7,667 nt of DNA from an uncultured bacterium (GTDB lineage: Bacteria; Cyanobacteriota; Vampirovibrionia; Gastranaerophilales; Gastranaerophilaceae). The DNA is taken from assembly GCA_900553845.1 (NCBI GenBank), contig USEW01000089.1, forward strand, positions 1-7,667, given 5' to 3'. A program made the translations under genes and the position numbers. The notes below the pieces were generated by a model. The model was not told the origin of the DNA and searched no databases. It saw only the letters and a list, made by a program, of their open reading frames with translations. Of this stretch, positions 1 through 6,493 are shown piece after piece. Position 1 is the stretch's first letter, and each line of letters opens with the position of its first letter.

Positions 1-17
1 TGCGTATAAACAATATT

Positions 18-1013
18 ATGCTATATCAACATAATAAATCCAAAAATTTATCATTTAATGCAGGACAAACAACATTAATCACCGACTTTGACTTTACTTT
101 TAGCCCCAAAGCATTCGATGATAATTATCGACCAATATATATAAAAAGTTATAAAGAAATCGCAGAACCTTATTTTAAAAAATTCAGCGATTTACAAAAA
201 AAGTTAAAGGATTCTTTTAAGATATTTATTTCAACTGGAAGAAAACAAGGTGCAGGATATCATGAATGTGAATCAATTTTTGATAATTTTGAAATATTAA
301 AAGAAGAAAACAGACCAAAAATTGATGGAGTTATAGAGAATAACGGAGAAACATTTTTTAATGTAGAAAACCACAACGGAAAAATTATATTAAATGAAGA
401 TAAACAAAAGAATGAAAAAAGAAACATTGTTCGTGAACAACTTAAAGAAAAGAAAACTGGACAAGAAGTTGCAAAAGATTTGGATGTTGTTATAAGTTTA
501 AAAGAAGCAAAAGAAAATAACGATCTTGTGATTGTCTCAGGAGATGGAGCAAATGATCGCTCTTTTTTAAATATATATTCTTATATTGAACTACCTAAAG
601 GCACAAAAATACCACAAACTGCTAAAGAAAGTGAAAGCTTGCTAGCATCAATGCCGGATATAAAAAAACAAATTTCTGACTTACCTGTAAAAATTATAAT
701 TATGGAAGGTGATTGTTCAAAAGAGGAATACTATAAATATCTTGTAAAAACTTTCCCGAACAAATACAAAACTGGAAAACAAGCAATAAGGATAGGTGAA
801 GCCCCGCTTTTTGACAATATTGAAACATCAATTGAAGAATATACACAAAGCAATAAGAAATATGCAGATGCTTTAAAAAATAAACGTAAAAAAAATACCG
901 ACATTAACAAACTTTTAAAAATATTTATACCTATTTTTATAACTATCTGTGTTTTGTCATTTGGAATAGGGTTTTTAATTTATAATAAAGAAAAAAATAA
1001 GAAAAAACCTTAA
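18..1013 (+). CDS. HAD-superfamily (Cof/sucrose-phosphatase-like) phosphatase with C-terminal membrane anchor; start possibly upstream
   Basis: The protein is 331 residues counted from the ATG at 18. HAD motifs are visible. Motif I is ITDFDFTFSP with D23 and D25 (DxDxT, nucleophile and acid/base). Motif II is FISTGRK (S72/T73). K153 lies about the right distance before motif IV, GDGAND (175-180). The stretch VIENNGETFF (about 105-114) resembles the ENG segment of the Cof/HAD-IIB group, but the cap between it and motif IV is short. Residues about 207-298 are an added part that I do not recognise. Residues about 300-323 are a strongly hydrophobic helix followed by a Lys-rich tail, so the catalytic part is probably cytoplasmic and tail-anchored. 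The substrate is unknown; the family dephosphorylates sugars, nucleotides or cofactors. The frame is open to the left edge (codons from base 3) and there is no Shine-Dalgarno before base 18, so the true start may lie outside the window. flhA follows 51 bases later. Confidence 0.75.
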   Translation: MLYQHNKSKNLSFNAGQTTLITDFDFTFSPKAFDDNYRPIYIKSYKEIAEPYFKKFSDLQKKLKDSFKIFISTGRKQGAGYHECESIFDNFEILKEENRPKIDGVIENNGETFFNVENHNGKIILNEDKQKNEKRNIVREQLKEKKTGQEVAKDLDVVISLKEAKENNDLVIVSGDGANDRSFLNIYSYIELPKGTKIPQTAKESESLLASMPDIKKQISDLPVKIIIMEGDCSKEEYYKYLVKTFPNKYKTGKQAIRIGEAPLFDNIETSIEEYTQSNKKYADALKNKRKKNTDINKLLKIFIPIFITICVLSFGIGFLIYNKEKNKKKP

Positions 1014-1053
1014 CAATACGTTATAAAATAGACTTTATCATTATTGAATGTTA

Positions 1054-1076
1054 CAATTTTAAATATGTTAAAATTG
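1054..1076. repeat. 9-bp perfect inverted repeat around the flhA start codon
   Basis: CAATTTTAA (1054-1062) and TTAAAATTG (1068-1076) are exact reverse complements separated by five bases, ATATG, which contain the preferred flhA start codon (1065-1067). In mRNA the start would sit in the loop of an AU-rich hairpin with no Shine-Dalgarno ahead of it; in DNA it could be an operator. In sequence this AT-rich, a repeat of this size is expected about once per window by chance, so any function is unproven. Confidence 0.4.
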
Positions 1077-3167
1077 AAAGATATATTACAAAATAATGAT
1101 ATAATTTTAGCAATTGGTTTGGTAGTAGTAATAGGAATGATGGTACTTCCTCTTCCAAGTGCCTTGCTTGATTTTTTGCTTACAATAAATATCTCTTTAT
1201 CAGTTATAATATTGTTAGTGTGTTTATTCACAAAAGAGCCGCTTGAATATTCAACATTTCCAACCATTCTTCTTATATCAACAGTTTTTCGTCTTGGTTT
1301 AAACGTAAGTTCAACAAGACTTATACTTCTTCATGGAGAAGCAGGAGATGTTATCCATGCTTTTGGACAGTTTGTTGTTGGCGGCAATTACGTTGTCGGA
1401 TTCGTTATTTTTGCAATACTTGTTATCATTAATTTTATGGTAATAACAGGGGGGGCCGGGCGTGTTGCAGAGGTATCAGCAAGATTTACTTTAGATTCAA
1501 TGCCTGGAAAGCAATTAAGTATTGATGCTGATTTAAATTCTGGCTTAATAAGTGAAGACGAAGCGAAGAAAAAAAGACGAAAAATAGAACGTGAAGCCGA
1601 TTTTTATGGTACAATGGATGGTGCTTCAAAATTTGTTAAAGGTGATGCAACTGCTGGTATCATAATTACCGTTATAAATATTATAGGTGGATTAATTATT
1701 GGTGTATGGCAGCTTAAAATGAACATAATGACAGCATTAAGCACCTATACAATATTAACGGTTGGTGATGGTCTTGTTTCGCAAATTCCTGCTTTATTAA
1801 TTTCATTTGCAACAGGTTTAATAGTATCACGAGCTAGCGGTCAAGATGACTCTTTAAGTTCTGATATAAAAAAAGAAATGTTTTCAAACCCTACCGTTTT
1901 AGGGGTAGTTGCCGGGTTACTTGTATTTTTAGGTATTGTTCCAGGTATGCCAACTATACCTTTTTGTATAATTGGTGCAGTTTGTGCATATGTAGCATAT
2001 AAGAAAAATATTGAAAAGAAAAAGAAACAGGAAGAAGCAAAACAACAAGAAGAAGAGAAGAAAAAAGACGATTTGGTAAAAAATAAGAAAAAAGCACTAA
2101 AAGGTTCACGTGAAAGTGTTATGGAGCTTTTGGCTATGGAACCTATTGAAATTGAGATAGGTTATCGTCTTGTTCCACTTTTAAATGTCGAACAAGGTGG
2201 CGATTTGCTTGAAAGAATATCACAACTAAGACGTCAAACAGCTCTTGAAATGGGAATAATTTTGCCGTCAATTCGTGTTCGCGACAATTTACAACTGCCG
2301 CCAAATCACTATCAAATAAAGTTAAAAGGTGTACCTATTGAAAAAGGAGAAATATACCCAGATAGATATTTAGCCATGAATGCAAGCGGAATGGCAGACG
2401 ACACATCAATTTGTGGAATAAATGCAATTGAGCCTGCATTTGGATTAAGTGCTATTTGGATTGAAGAAAAAGATAAGGATAATGCAGAAATGGCATCTTA
2501 CACTGTTGTTAGCCCGTCTGCTGTTATCTCAACTCACCTGACTGAAATAATAAAGAAAAATGCTGCGGATATTTTATCACGCAATGATGTAAAACAACTT
2601 ATTGAAAATTTAAAGAAAGAAGTTTCAGAAGATTATGTCAAAGACTTAATGACAGAAATAAATATTTCAGATGTTCAAATAGTTATGCAAAATCTTTTAA
2701 AGGAGCGTATTTCAGTTCGGGATTTAAGAACAATATTGGAAACAATGAGTCTTCAAATTCGAGTCAGCAAAAATACGGATTTTTTAACAGAACATGTTCG
2801 TCAAGCTTTATCACGCACAATCTGCAAACAAAATTTGAGTGCAACGGGAGAATTACTTGCAATTACTCTTGCTCCTGACATAGAAAGTGCAATAGCACAA
2901 GGCATGAGTCCTGATGGACAAAGCCTAACATTGGACCCTAATATAAGCAATATTTTAATAAAAAATATGGATAAAGAAATAGAAAAAGCAATAGTAAAAC
3001 ACTCACAAGCTCCTGTTATACTTTGTTCAGCCCCAATAAGAATGTGTTTTCGACGATTTATTGAAAAAACACACCCGCAAATTGCAGTTATGTCATATAA
3101 TGAACTTATAACCAATATAAAAGCAAAATCAGTAGGTATTATAAAAAGCCAGCTGGAAAAAGTGTAG
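1065..3167 (+). CDS. flhA: Flagellar biosynthesis protein FlhA (type III export gate)
   Basis: FlhA forms the inner-membrane export gate ring of the flagellar type III secretion system; its cytoplasmic domain docks chaperone-substrate complexes. This protein is 700 residues from the ATG at 1065, normal for the family. The N-terminal half has several hydrophobic helices (first about 13-31) and FHIPEP-family blocks: FPTILL, FRLGLNVSSTRLIL (about 75-88), AEVSARFTLDSMPGKQ, SIDADLNSGLI, and EADFYGTMDGASKFVKGDA. The ADFYG...GASKFV form favours FlhA over virulence SctV proteins. A Lys/Glu/Gln-rich linker (about 314-345) leads to the cytoplasmic domain, with GGDLLERI, RRQ, IRVRDNLQLPPNHY, EPAFGLSAIW and an ISVRDLRTILETM block near 550. 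A TTG at 1044 would add seven residues; neither start has a clear Shine-Dalgarno, so I prefer ATG. No other flagellar gene is in the window. A G7 tract at 1449-1455 is odd for this base composition. Confidence 0.96.
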   Translation: MLKLKDILQNNDIILAIGLVVVIGMMVLPLPSALLDFLLTINISLSVIILLVCLFTKEPLEYSTFPTILLISTVFRLGLNVSSTRLILLHGEAGDVIHAFGQFVVGGNYVVGFVIFAILVIINFMVITGGAGRVAEVSARFTLDSMPGKQLSIDADLNSGLISEDEAKKKRRKIEREADFYGTMDGASKFVKGDATAGIIITVINIIGGLIIGVWQLKMNIMTALSTYTILTVGDGLVSQIPALLISFATGLIVSRASGQDDSLSSDIKKEMFSNPTVLGVVAGLLVFLGIVPGMPTIPFCIIGAVCAYVAYKKNIEKKKKQEEAKQQEEEKKKDDLVKNKKKALKGSRESVMELLAMEPIEIEIGYRLVPLLNVEQGGDLLERISQLRRQTALEMGIILPSIRVRDNLQLPPNHYQIKLKGVPIEKGEIYPDRYLAMNASGMADDTSICGINAIEPAFGLSAIWIEEKDKDNAEMASYTVVSPSAVISTHLTEIIKKNAADILSRNDVKQLIENLKKEVSEDYVKDLMTEINISDVQIVMQNLLKERISVRDLRTILETMSLQIRVSKNTDFLTEHVRQALSRTICKQNLSATGELLAITLAPDIESAIAQGMSPDGQSLTLDPNISNILIKNMDKEIEKAIVKHSQAPVILCSAPIRMCFRRFIEKTHPQIAVMSYNELITNIKAKSVGIIKSQLEKV

Positions 3168-3195
3168 AATAGTAACAATACTTAAAAAAAACTTT

Positions 3196-3229
3196 TATAT
3201 AAAATATTAACGTGTTAGAATTTTATATA
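3196..3229. promoter_or_regulatory. 34-base interrupted palindrome in the ilvB leader (candidate operator or RNA hairpin)
   Basis: The outer arms TATATAAAAT (3196-3205) and ATTTTATATA (3220-3229) are perfect reverse complements. Between them lies a second dyad, TTAAC / GTTAG (3207-3211 and 3214-3218, four Watson-Crick pairs plus one wobble), on the same axis at 3212/3213. Only position 3206/3219 is unpaired apart from the central GT. The element lies in the flhA-ilvB gap, 18 bases before the ilvB Shine-Dalgarno. No T-run follows, so it is a poor terminator for flhA. The left arm contains a TATAAAAT that could be a -10 box, but I see no good -35. A role in regulating ilvBN is inference. Confidence 0.45.
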
Positions 3230-3247
3230 GCTTAAACTCGGGATTTT

Positions 3248-3253
3248 AAGGAG
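3248..3253 (+). promoter_or_regulatory. Ribosome binding site of ilvB, fixing a TTG start
   Basis: AAGGAG is followed by ten bases and then TTG at 3264. No in-frame ATG occurs near the N-terminus before the conserved core of the protein, so this site decides that ilvB starts with TTG. It is the strongest Shine-Dalgarno in the window. Confidence 0.8.
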
Positions 3254-3263
3254 AAGCAAAATA

Positions 3264-5021
3264 TTGAAAGAACTTAGTCAAAAACAACAAGATTTAGAAG
3301 AAAAAGCAGAAATATCTGGTGCTCAAATATTTCTTGAATGTTTAAAAAAAGAAAATGTTAAAGAAATTTTTGGTTATCCTGGCGGTGTAATTCTAACTAT
3401 ATATGAAGCATTATATAATTGTCCGGATATAAAACATTATTTAGTCCGTCATGAACAAGCTGCAATCCATGCAGCAGAAGGTTACGCCCGTGTTACAGGA
3501 CGTCCTGGTGTTGCACTTGTAACCTCCGGTCCCGGAGCTTGCAATACTGTGACAGGTATTGCAAATGCATATTATGACGGCTATCCGTTAGTTGTTTTTA
3601 CAGGTCAGGTTGGATTAAATCAAATTGGCAATGATGCATTTCAAGAAGCAGATATTGTGGGTATTACTCGTTCTTGCTGCAAACACAACTATCTTGTTTC
3701 TGATTTAAAAGACTTACCCCGGGTTATAAAAGAAGCTTTTCATATAGCAACAACAGGCAAACCAGGACCTGTTGTTGTTGACTTGCCAAAATGCATTTTA
3801 AGTGATAAATCAGAATTTGTATATCCAGATAAAATAAAGTTGCCAGGATATAACCCCAACTATGAAGGTCATCCAAGGCAAATGTCAAAAGCATTAAAAC
3901 TATTATGTGAAGCCCGTCGTCCGGTTATTATTTCAGGAGGCGGTGTTGTTCAATCAAATGCTGAGAATGAACTTATTGTACTTGCTCAAAAATTAAATAT
4001 ACCAGTTTGTAACACATTAATGGGTACAGGAACATATCCAAGTGATGATGAATTATCTTTAGGAATGCTTGGAATGCATGGTAATTACTGGGCAAATTTT
4101 GCCGTTTGTAATTGTGATGTTCTTTTTGCAGTCGGTACCCGTTTTAATGATAGGATTACTGGTTGTTTAAAACGATTTGCAAAAGACGCTCAGGTTGTTC
4201 ACATTGACATTGATCCTTGTGCTATTTCAAAAAACGTAAAAGTTGATGTGCCAATAGTCGGTGATGCTAAACTTGTTTTAAACTCAATACTTAAAGAATT
4301 TAATGAATCTGGTTACAAAATTAATAAAGAAGACAAAGACGATTGGTTAAATCAAATAAAAGAATGGAAAAATAAACGCGCTTTGCCTCAAGTAAAATCG
4401 TCAAAACTAAATCCAATGATAGTTATTAAAAAGCTTTACAAACTAACAAAAGATTATGACCCCATTGTATGCACTGAAGTTGGTCAGCATCAAATGTGGA
4501 CGGCACAATTATTTAAATTTAACAAATCACGCCGTTTAGTAACTTCAGGCGGTCTTGGAACTATGGGCTTTGGTTTTCCTGCTGCAATTGGTGCTTGCGT
4601 TGGTAAAAATGACAAATTGGTATTGAATATTGCAGGTGATGGCAGTATTCAAATGAATATACAGGAGCTTGCAACTTGTGTAGATTATAATTTACCAATA
4701 ATCGTTGCAATTATTAATAACGGTTATTTGGGAATGGTTCGTCAATGGCAGGAAAAGTTATTTAACAAACATTATTCGCAAACTAAAATTTCAAGTCCTG
4801 ATTTTGTAAAATTAGCCGAAAGTTATGGAGCTTTAGGTTTTCGAGTTGAAAAAGAAGAAGAAATTGAAGTTGTTGTAAATAAAGCTATTGAATCAAAAAG
4901 ACCTGTATTTATAGATTTTATTGTCGAACCGTTTGAGATGGTTTATCCTTGGGTACTTTCAGGTCATCCTTTAAATCAGGTGCTTTTATCCAATGAAACT
5001 TGCCAAAATGAAGAATTATAA
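3264..5021 (+). CDS. ilvB: Acetolactate (acetohydroxyacid) synthase, large catalytic subunit
   Basis: This thiamine-diphosphate enzyme condenses two pyruvates to 2-acetolactate, or pyruvate with 2-oxobutyrate to 2-aceto-2-hydroxybutyrate: the first common step of branched-chain amino acid synthesis, in the cytoplasm. It is 585 residues, normal for the family. The N-terminal domain shows IFGYPGG (35-41) and VRHEQAAIHAAEGYARVTGRPGV with E64 as the expected glutamate that activates the cofactor. A middle FAD-binding-type domain follows. The C-terminal domain has the TPP/metal motif GDGS (458-461) through NN (485-486), then GYLGMVRQWQ. W495 is at the position tied to sulfonylurea sensitivity in the family, which argues for true AHAS rather than another TPP enzyme. 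The start is TTG with AAGGAG ten bases upstream. ilvN follows after 22 bases, with its own ribosome site, as a subunit pair in one operon. Regulation may involve the leader palindrome; no attenuator peptide or T-box was found. Confidence 0.97.
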   Translation: MKELSQKQQDLEEKAEISGAQIFLECLKKENVKEIFGYPGGVILTIYEALYNCPDIKHYLVRHEQAAIHAAEGYARVTGRPGVALVTSGPGACNTVTGIANAYYDGYPLVVFTGQVGLNQIGNDAFQEADIVGITRSCCKHNYLVSDLKDLPRVIKEAFHIATTGKPGPVVVDLPKCILSDKSEFVYPDKIKLPGYNPNYEGHPRQMSKALKLLCEARRPVIISGGGVVQSNAENELIVLAQKLNIPVCNTLMGTGTYPSDDELSLGMLGMHGNYWANFAVCNCDVLFAVGTRFNDRITGCLKRFAKDAQVVHIDIDPCAISKNVKVDVPIVGDAKLVLNSILKEFNESGYKINKEDKDDWLNQIKEWKNKRALPQVKSSKLNPMIVIKKLYKLTKDYDPIVCTEVGQHQMWTAQLFKFNKSRRLVTSGGLGTMGFGFPAAIGACVGKNDKLVLNIAGDGSIQMNIQELATCVDYNLPIIVAIINNGYLGMVRQWQEKLFNKHYSQTKISSPDFVKLAESYGALGFRVEKEEEIEVVVNKAIESKRPVFIDFIVEPFEMVYPWVLSGHPLNQVLLSNETCQNEEL

Positions 5022-5043
5022 ATATTAAAAAAAGAGGAAAGTA

Positions 5044-5556
5044 ATGACAAGTGAACAAAAACATACAATATCTGTTTTAGTTAGAAATGAAGCCGGTGTA
5101 CTATCTCGCGTTGTCGGTCTCTTTTCAGGACGAGGTTTTAATATTGAAAGTTTAACCGTTGGACCTACGCTTGATACTGATTTTTCCCGTATTACAATTG
5201 TTTCAAAAGGACAAACGGGCATAATTGAACAGATAACAAAACAATTAAATCGTTTAATTCCGACATTAAAAGTTTTGGAAGTTACAGATGATGACTCTGT
5301 TTCAAATGAGTTAATACTTGTTAAAGTTACAGCACGTGACGAGTGCCGCTCTGAAATTTTAAGGATAGCTGAAATATTTAATGCTAAAATAATTGATGTC
5401 TCTCCCAAAACCTATACACTTATGGCAGTTGGTGAAGAACGGCAAATTACTTCATTAATTGAACTTTTAAGACCACTTGGAATAAAAGAACTTGTAAGAA
5501 GTGGTAAAGTTGCCATATCCAGGGAAAACTCTTTTATTAATTTAAAAAATATATAA
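5044..5556 (+). CDS. ilvN: Acetolactate synthase, small regulatory subunit
   Basis: IlvN/IlvH binds the catalytic subunit, raises its activity and confers feedback inhibition, usually by valine. The protein is 170 residues, the usual length for the bacterial form. An N-terminal ACT domain (about 6-80) starts HTISVLVRNEAGVLSRVVGLFSGRGFNIESLTVG, the hallmark of the family; the usual Pro after the conserved Glu is Ala17 here. The C-terminal part (about 85-165) has the second conserved region, including EILRIAEIFNAKIIDVSP and KELVRSGKVAISRE. The ATG at 5044 is preceded by GAGG (5034-5037) at six bases' spacing. It lies 22 bases after ilvB and only six bases before the tlyA-like gene, so all three are probably co-transcribed. 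The gene symbol ilvH is used for the same family in other genomes. Confidence 0.96.
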   Translation: MTSEQKHTISVLVRNEAGVLSRVVGLFSGRGFNIESLTVGPTLDTDFSRITIVSKGQTGIIEQITKQLNRLIPTLKVLEVTDDDSVSNELILVKVTARDECRSEILRIAEIFNAKIIDVSPKTYTLMAVGEERQITSLIELLRPLGIKELVRSGKVAISRENSFINLKNI

Positions 5557-5562
5557 TTTATT

Positions 5563-6381
5563 ATGAAAAAAAAACGACTTGATGCATATTTATGCGAAAA
5601 ACAATATTTTGAAACTAAAACCAAAGCACAAAATGCTATAATTGCAGGTGACGTACAAGTTAACGGTGAAACAATTTATAAGCCTGCCTATGATATTGAT
5701 GAAAATAAAGAATATGATATAAATATTAAAACCTTAAAATATGTTTCCCGTGGCGGTTTCAAGTTAGAAAAAGCATTATTATTTTTTAATATTGACTTAA
5801 GAGATAAGATTTGTCTTGATGCAGGAGCTTCAAGCGGTGGATTTACTGATTGTATGTTGCAAAATCAAGCTAAATTTGTTTATGCTGTTGATGTCGGATA
5901 TGGACAGTTAGCCTGGAAATTAAGACAAAATACCAAACAAGTTAAAGTTATTGAACGAACAAATATAAAAAATTGTGCTCATTCTCAAATTTATGACAAA
6001 AATGATATACTCCCTATATTTTGTGCTATGGACTTATCATTTATTTCGATTTTAAAAGTTTTAGAAAATATTGTTAACCTTACTTCAAAGGATTGTGAAA
6101 TAGTAGCACTTATTAAACCTCAATTTGAAGCCGGAAAAGAAAATGTTGGTAAAAATGGTGTTGTTAAAGATAAAAAAGTCCATTTTAATATTATTTCAAA
6201 CATAGTAAGCAAAACTCAAAAATTAAATCTTAAAACTATAAATTTGACTTATTCTCCCATAAAAGGTCCCAAAGGAAATATTGAATATTTAATACATTTA
6301 AAAAAAGATAACGAACCAATAAGTTTGATTTCAAATGAAAATATCATGCAAATTGTTAACGAAGCTTTCTTAAGTTTATAG
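5563..6381 (+). CDS. tlyA: TlyA-family S4-domain rRNA 2'-O-methyltransferase
   Basis: TlyA proteins transfer a methyl group from S-adenosylmethionine to ribose 2'-OH of cytidines in rRNA (known in mycobacteria to affect capreomycin sensitivity); some members are annotated as hemolysins. The protein is 272 residues, normal length. An S4 RNA-binding domain (about 4-60) reads RLDAYLCEKQYFETKTKAQNAI then GDVQVNG and KP. The linker YVSRGGFKLEKAL (60-72) is diagnostic. A Rossmann FtsJ-type domain follows, with the SAM-binding DAGASSGGFTD (86-96), VDVGYGQL (109-116), D157 in AMDLSF and K185 in LIKPQFEAGK. K67, D157 and K185 are my candidates for the K-D-K catalytic set. The start codon is followed at once by nine A's (5566-5574), and there is no Shine-Dalgarno. 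The six-base gap to ilvN suggests translation linked to that gene. The target nucleotide in this organism is not evident. Confidence 0.93.
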   Translation: MKKKRLDAYLCEKQYFETKTKAQNAIIAGDVQVNGETIYKPAYDIDENKEYDINIKTLKYVSRGGFKLEKALLFFNIDLRDKICLDAGASSGGFTDCMLQNQAKFVYAVDVGYGQLAWKLRQNTKQVKVIERTNIKNCAHSQIYDKNDILPIFCAMDLSFISILKVLENIVNLTSKDCEIVALIKPQFEAGKENVGKNGVVKDKKVHFNIISNIVSKTQKLNLKTINLTYSPIKGPKGNIEYLIHLKKDNEPISLISNENIMQIVNEAFLSL

Positions 6382-6418
6382 TTATTTTTATTTATTATAT
6401 TAAGTTTTGTAAAGAAGT

Positions 6419-6446
6419 TATATAAAAATAAGCAATTTTTTATATA
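6419..6446. repeat. 10-bp inverted repeat in the tlyA to 279-residue-gene intergenic region
   Basis: TATATAAAAA (6419-6428) and TTTTTATATA (6437-6446) are perfect reverse complements with an eight-base loop. The 112-base gap (6382-6493) holds no gene. The arms contain no G or C, so this would be a weak terminator for the ilvB-ilvN-tlyA unit; it could equally be part of the promoter region of the next gene. The arms share TATATAAAA with the palindrome in the ilvB leader. I saw no confident -35/-10 pair. Confidence 0.35.
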
Positions 6447-6493
6447 TCTATGTTTTTTATAAAGTATAGAAGTAAGTATTAGTTGAGGAAATA

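Noticed and set aside
1010..1267. Minus-strand open frame of 85 codons at the start of flhA
   Set aside because: It lies antisense to conserved FlhA sequence, has no recognisable protein features and is explained as a shadow frame.
1065..3167. Virulence-type injectisome gate protein (SctV) instead of FlhA
   Set aside because: The EADFYG...DGASKFV block is the flagellar form, and no injectisome genes are nearby.
2801..3178. Minus-strand open frame of 125 codons over the end of flhA
   Set aside because: It is fully antisense to the conserved FlhA cytoplasmic domain; its hydrophobic look comes from complementing Lys/Glu/Asn-rich codons.
3212..3235. Possible seven-codon leader peptide (GTG start, V-L-E-F-Y-I-A) before ilvB
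   Set aside because: There is no Shine-Dalgarno, no run of Ile/Val/Leu codons and no terminator/antiterminator pair after it, so it does not look like an attenuator.
3168..3263. T-box riboswitch in the ilvB leader
   Set aside because: The gap is too short and lacks the conserved T-box sequence and a terminator before the gene.
3524..3537. GC-rich inverted repeat CTCCGG-TC-CCGGAG inside ilvB
   Set aside because: It falls on codons for the conserved T-S-G-P-G-A motif of thiamine-diphosphate enzymes, so protein conservation explains it.
5025..5624. Minus-strand open frames opposite ilvN and the tlyA start
   Set aside because: They are shadows of well-supported conserved genes and show no family motifs.
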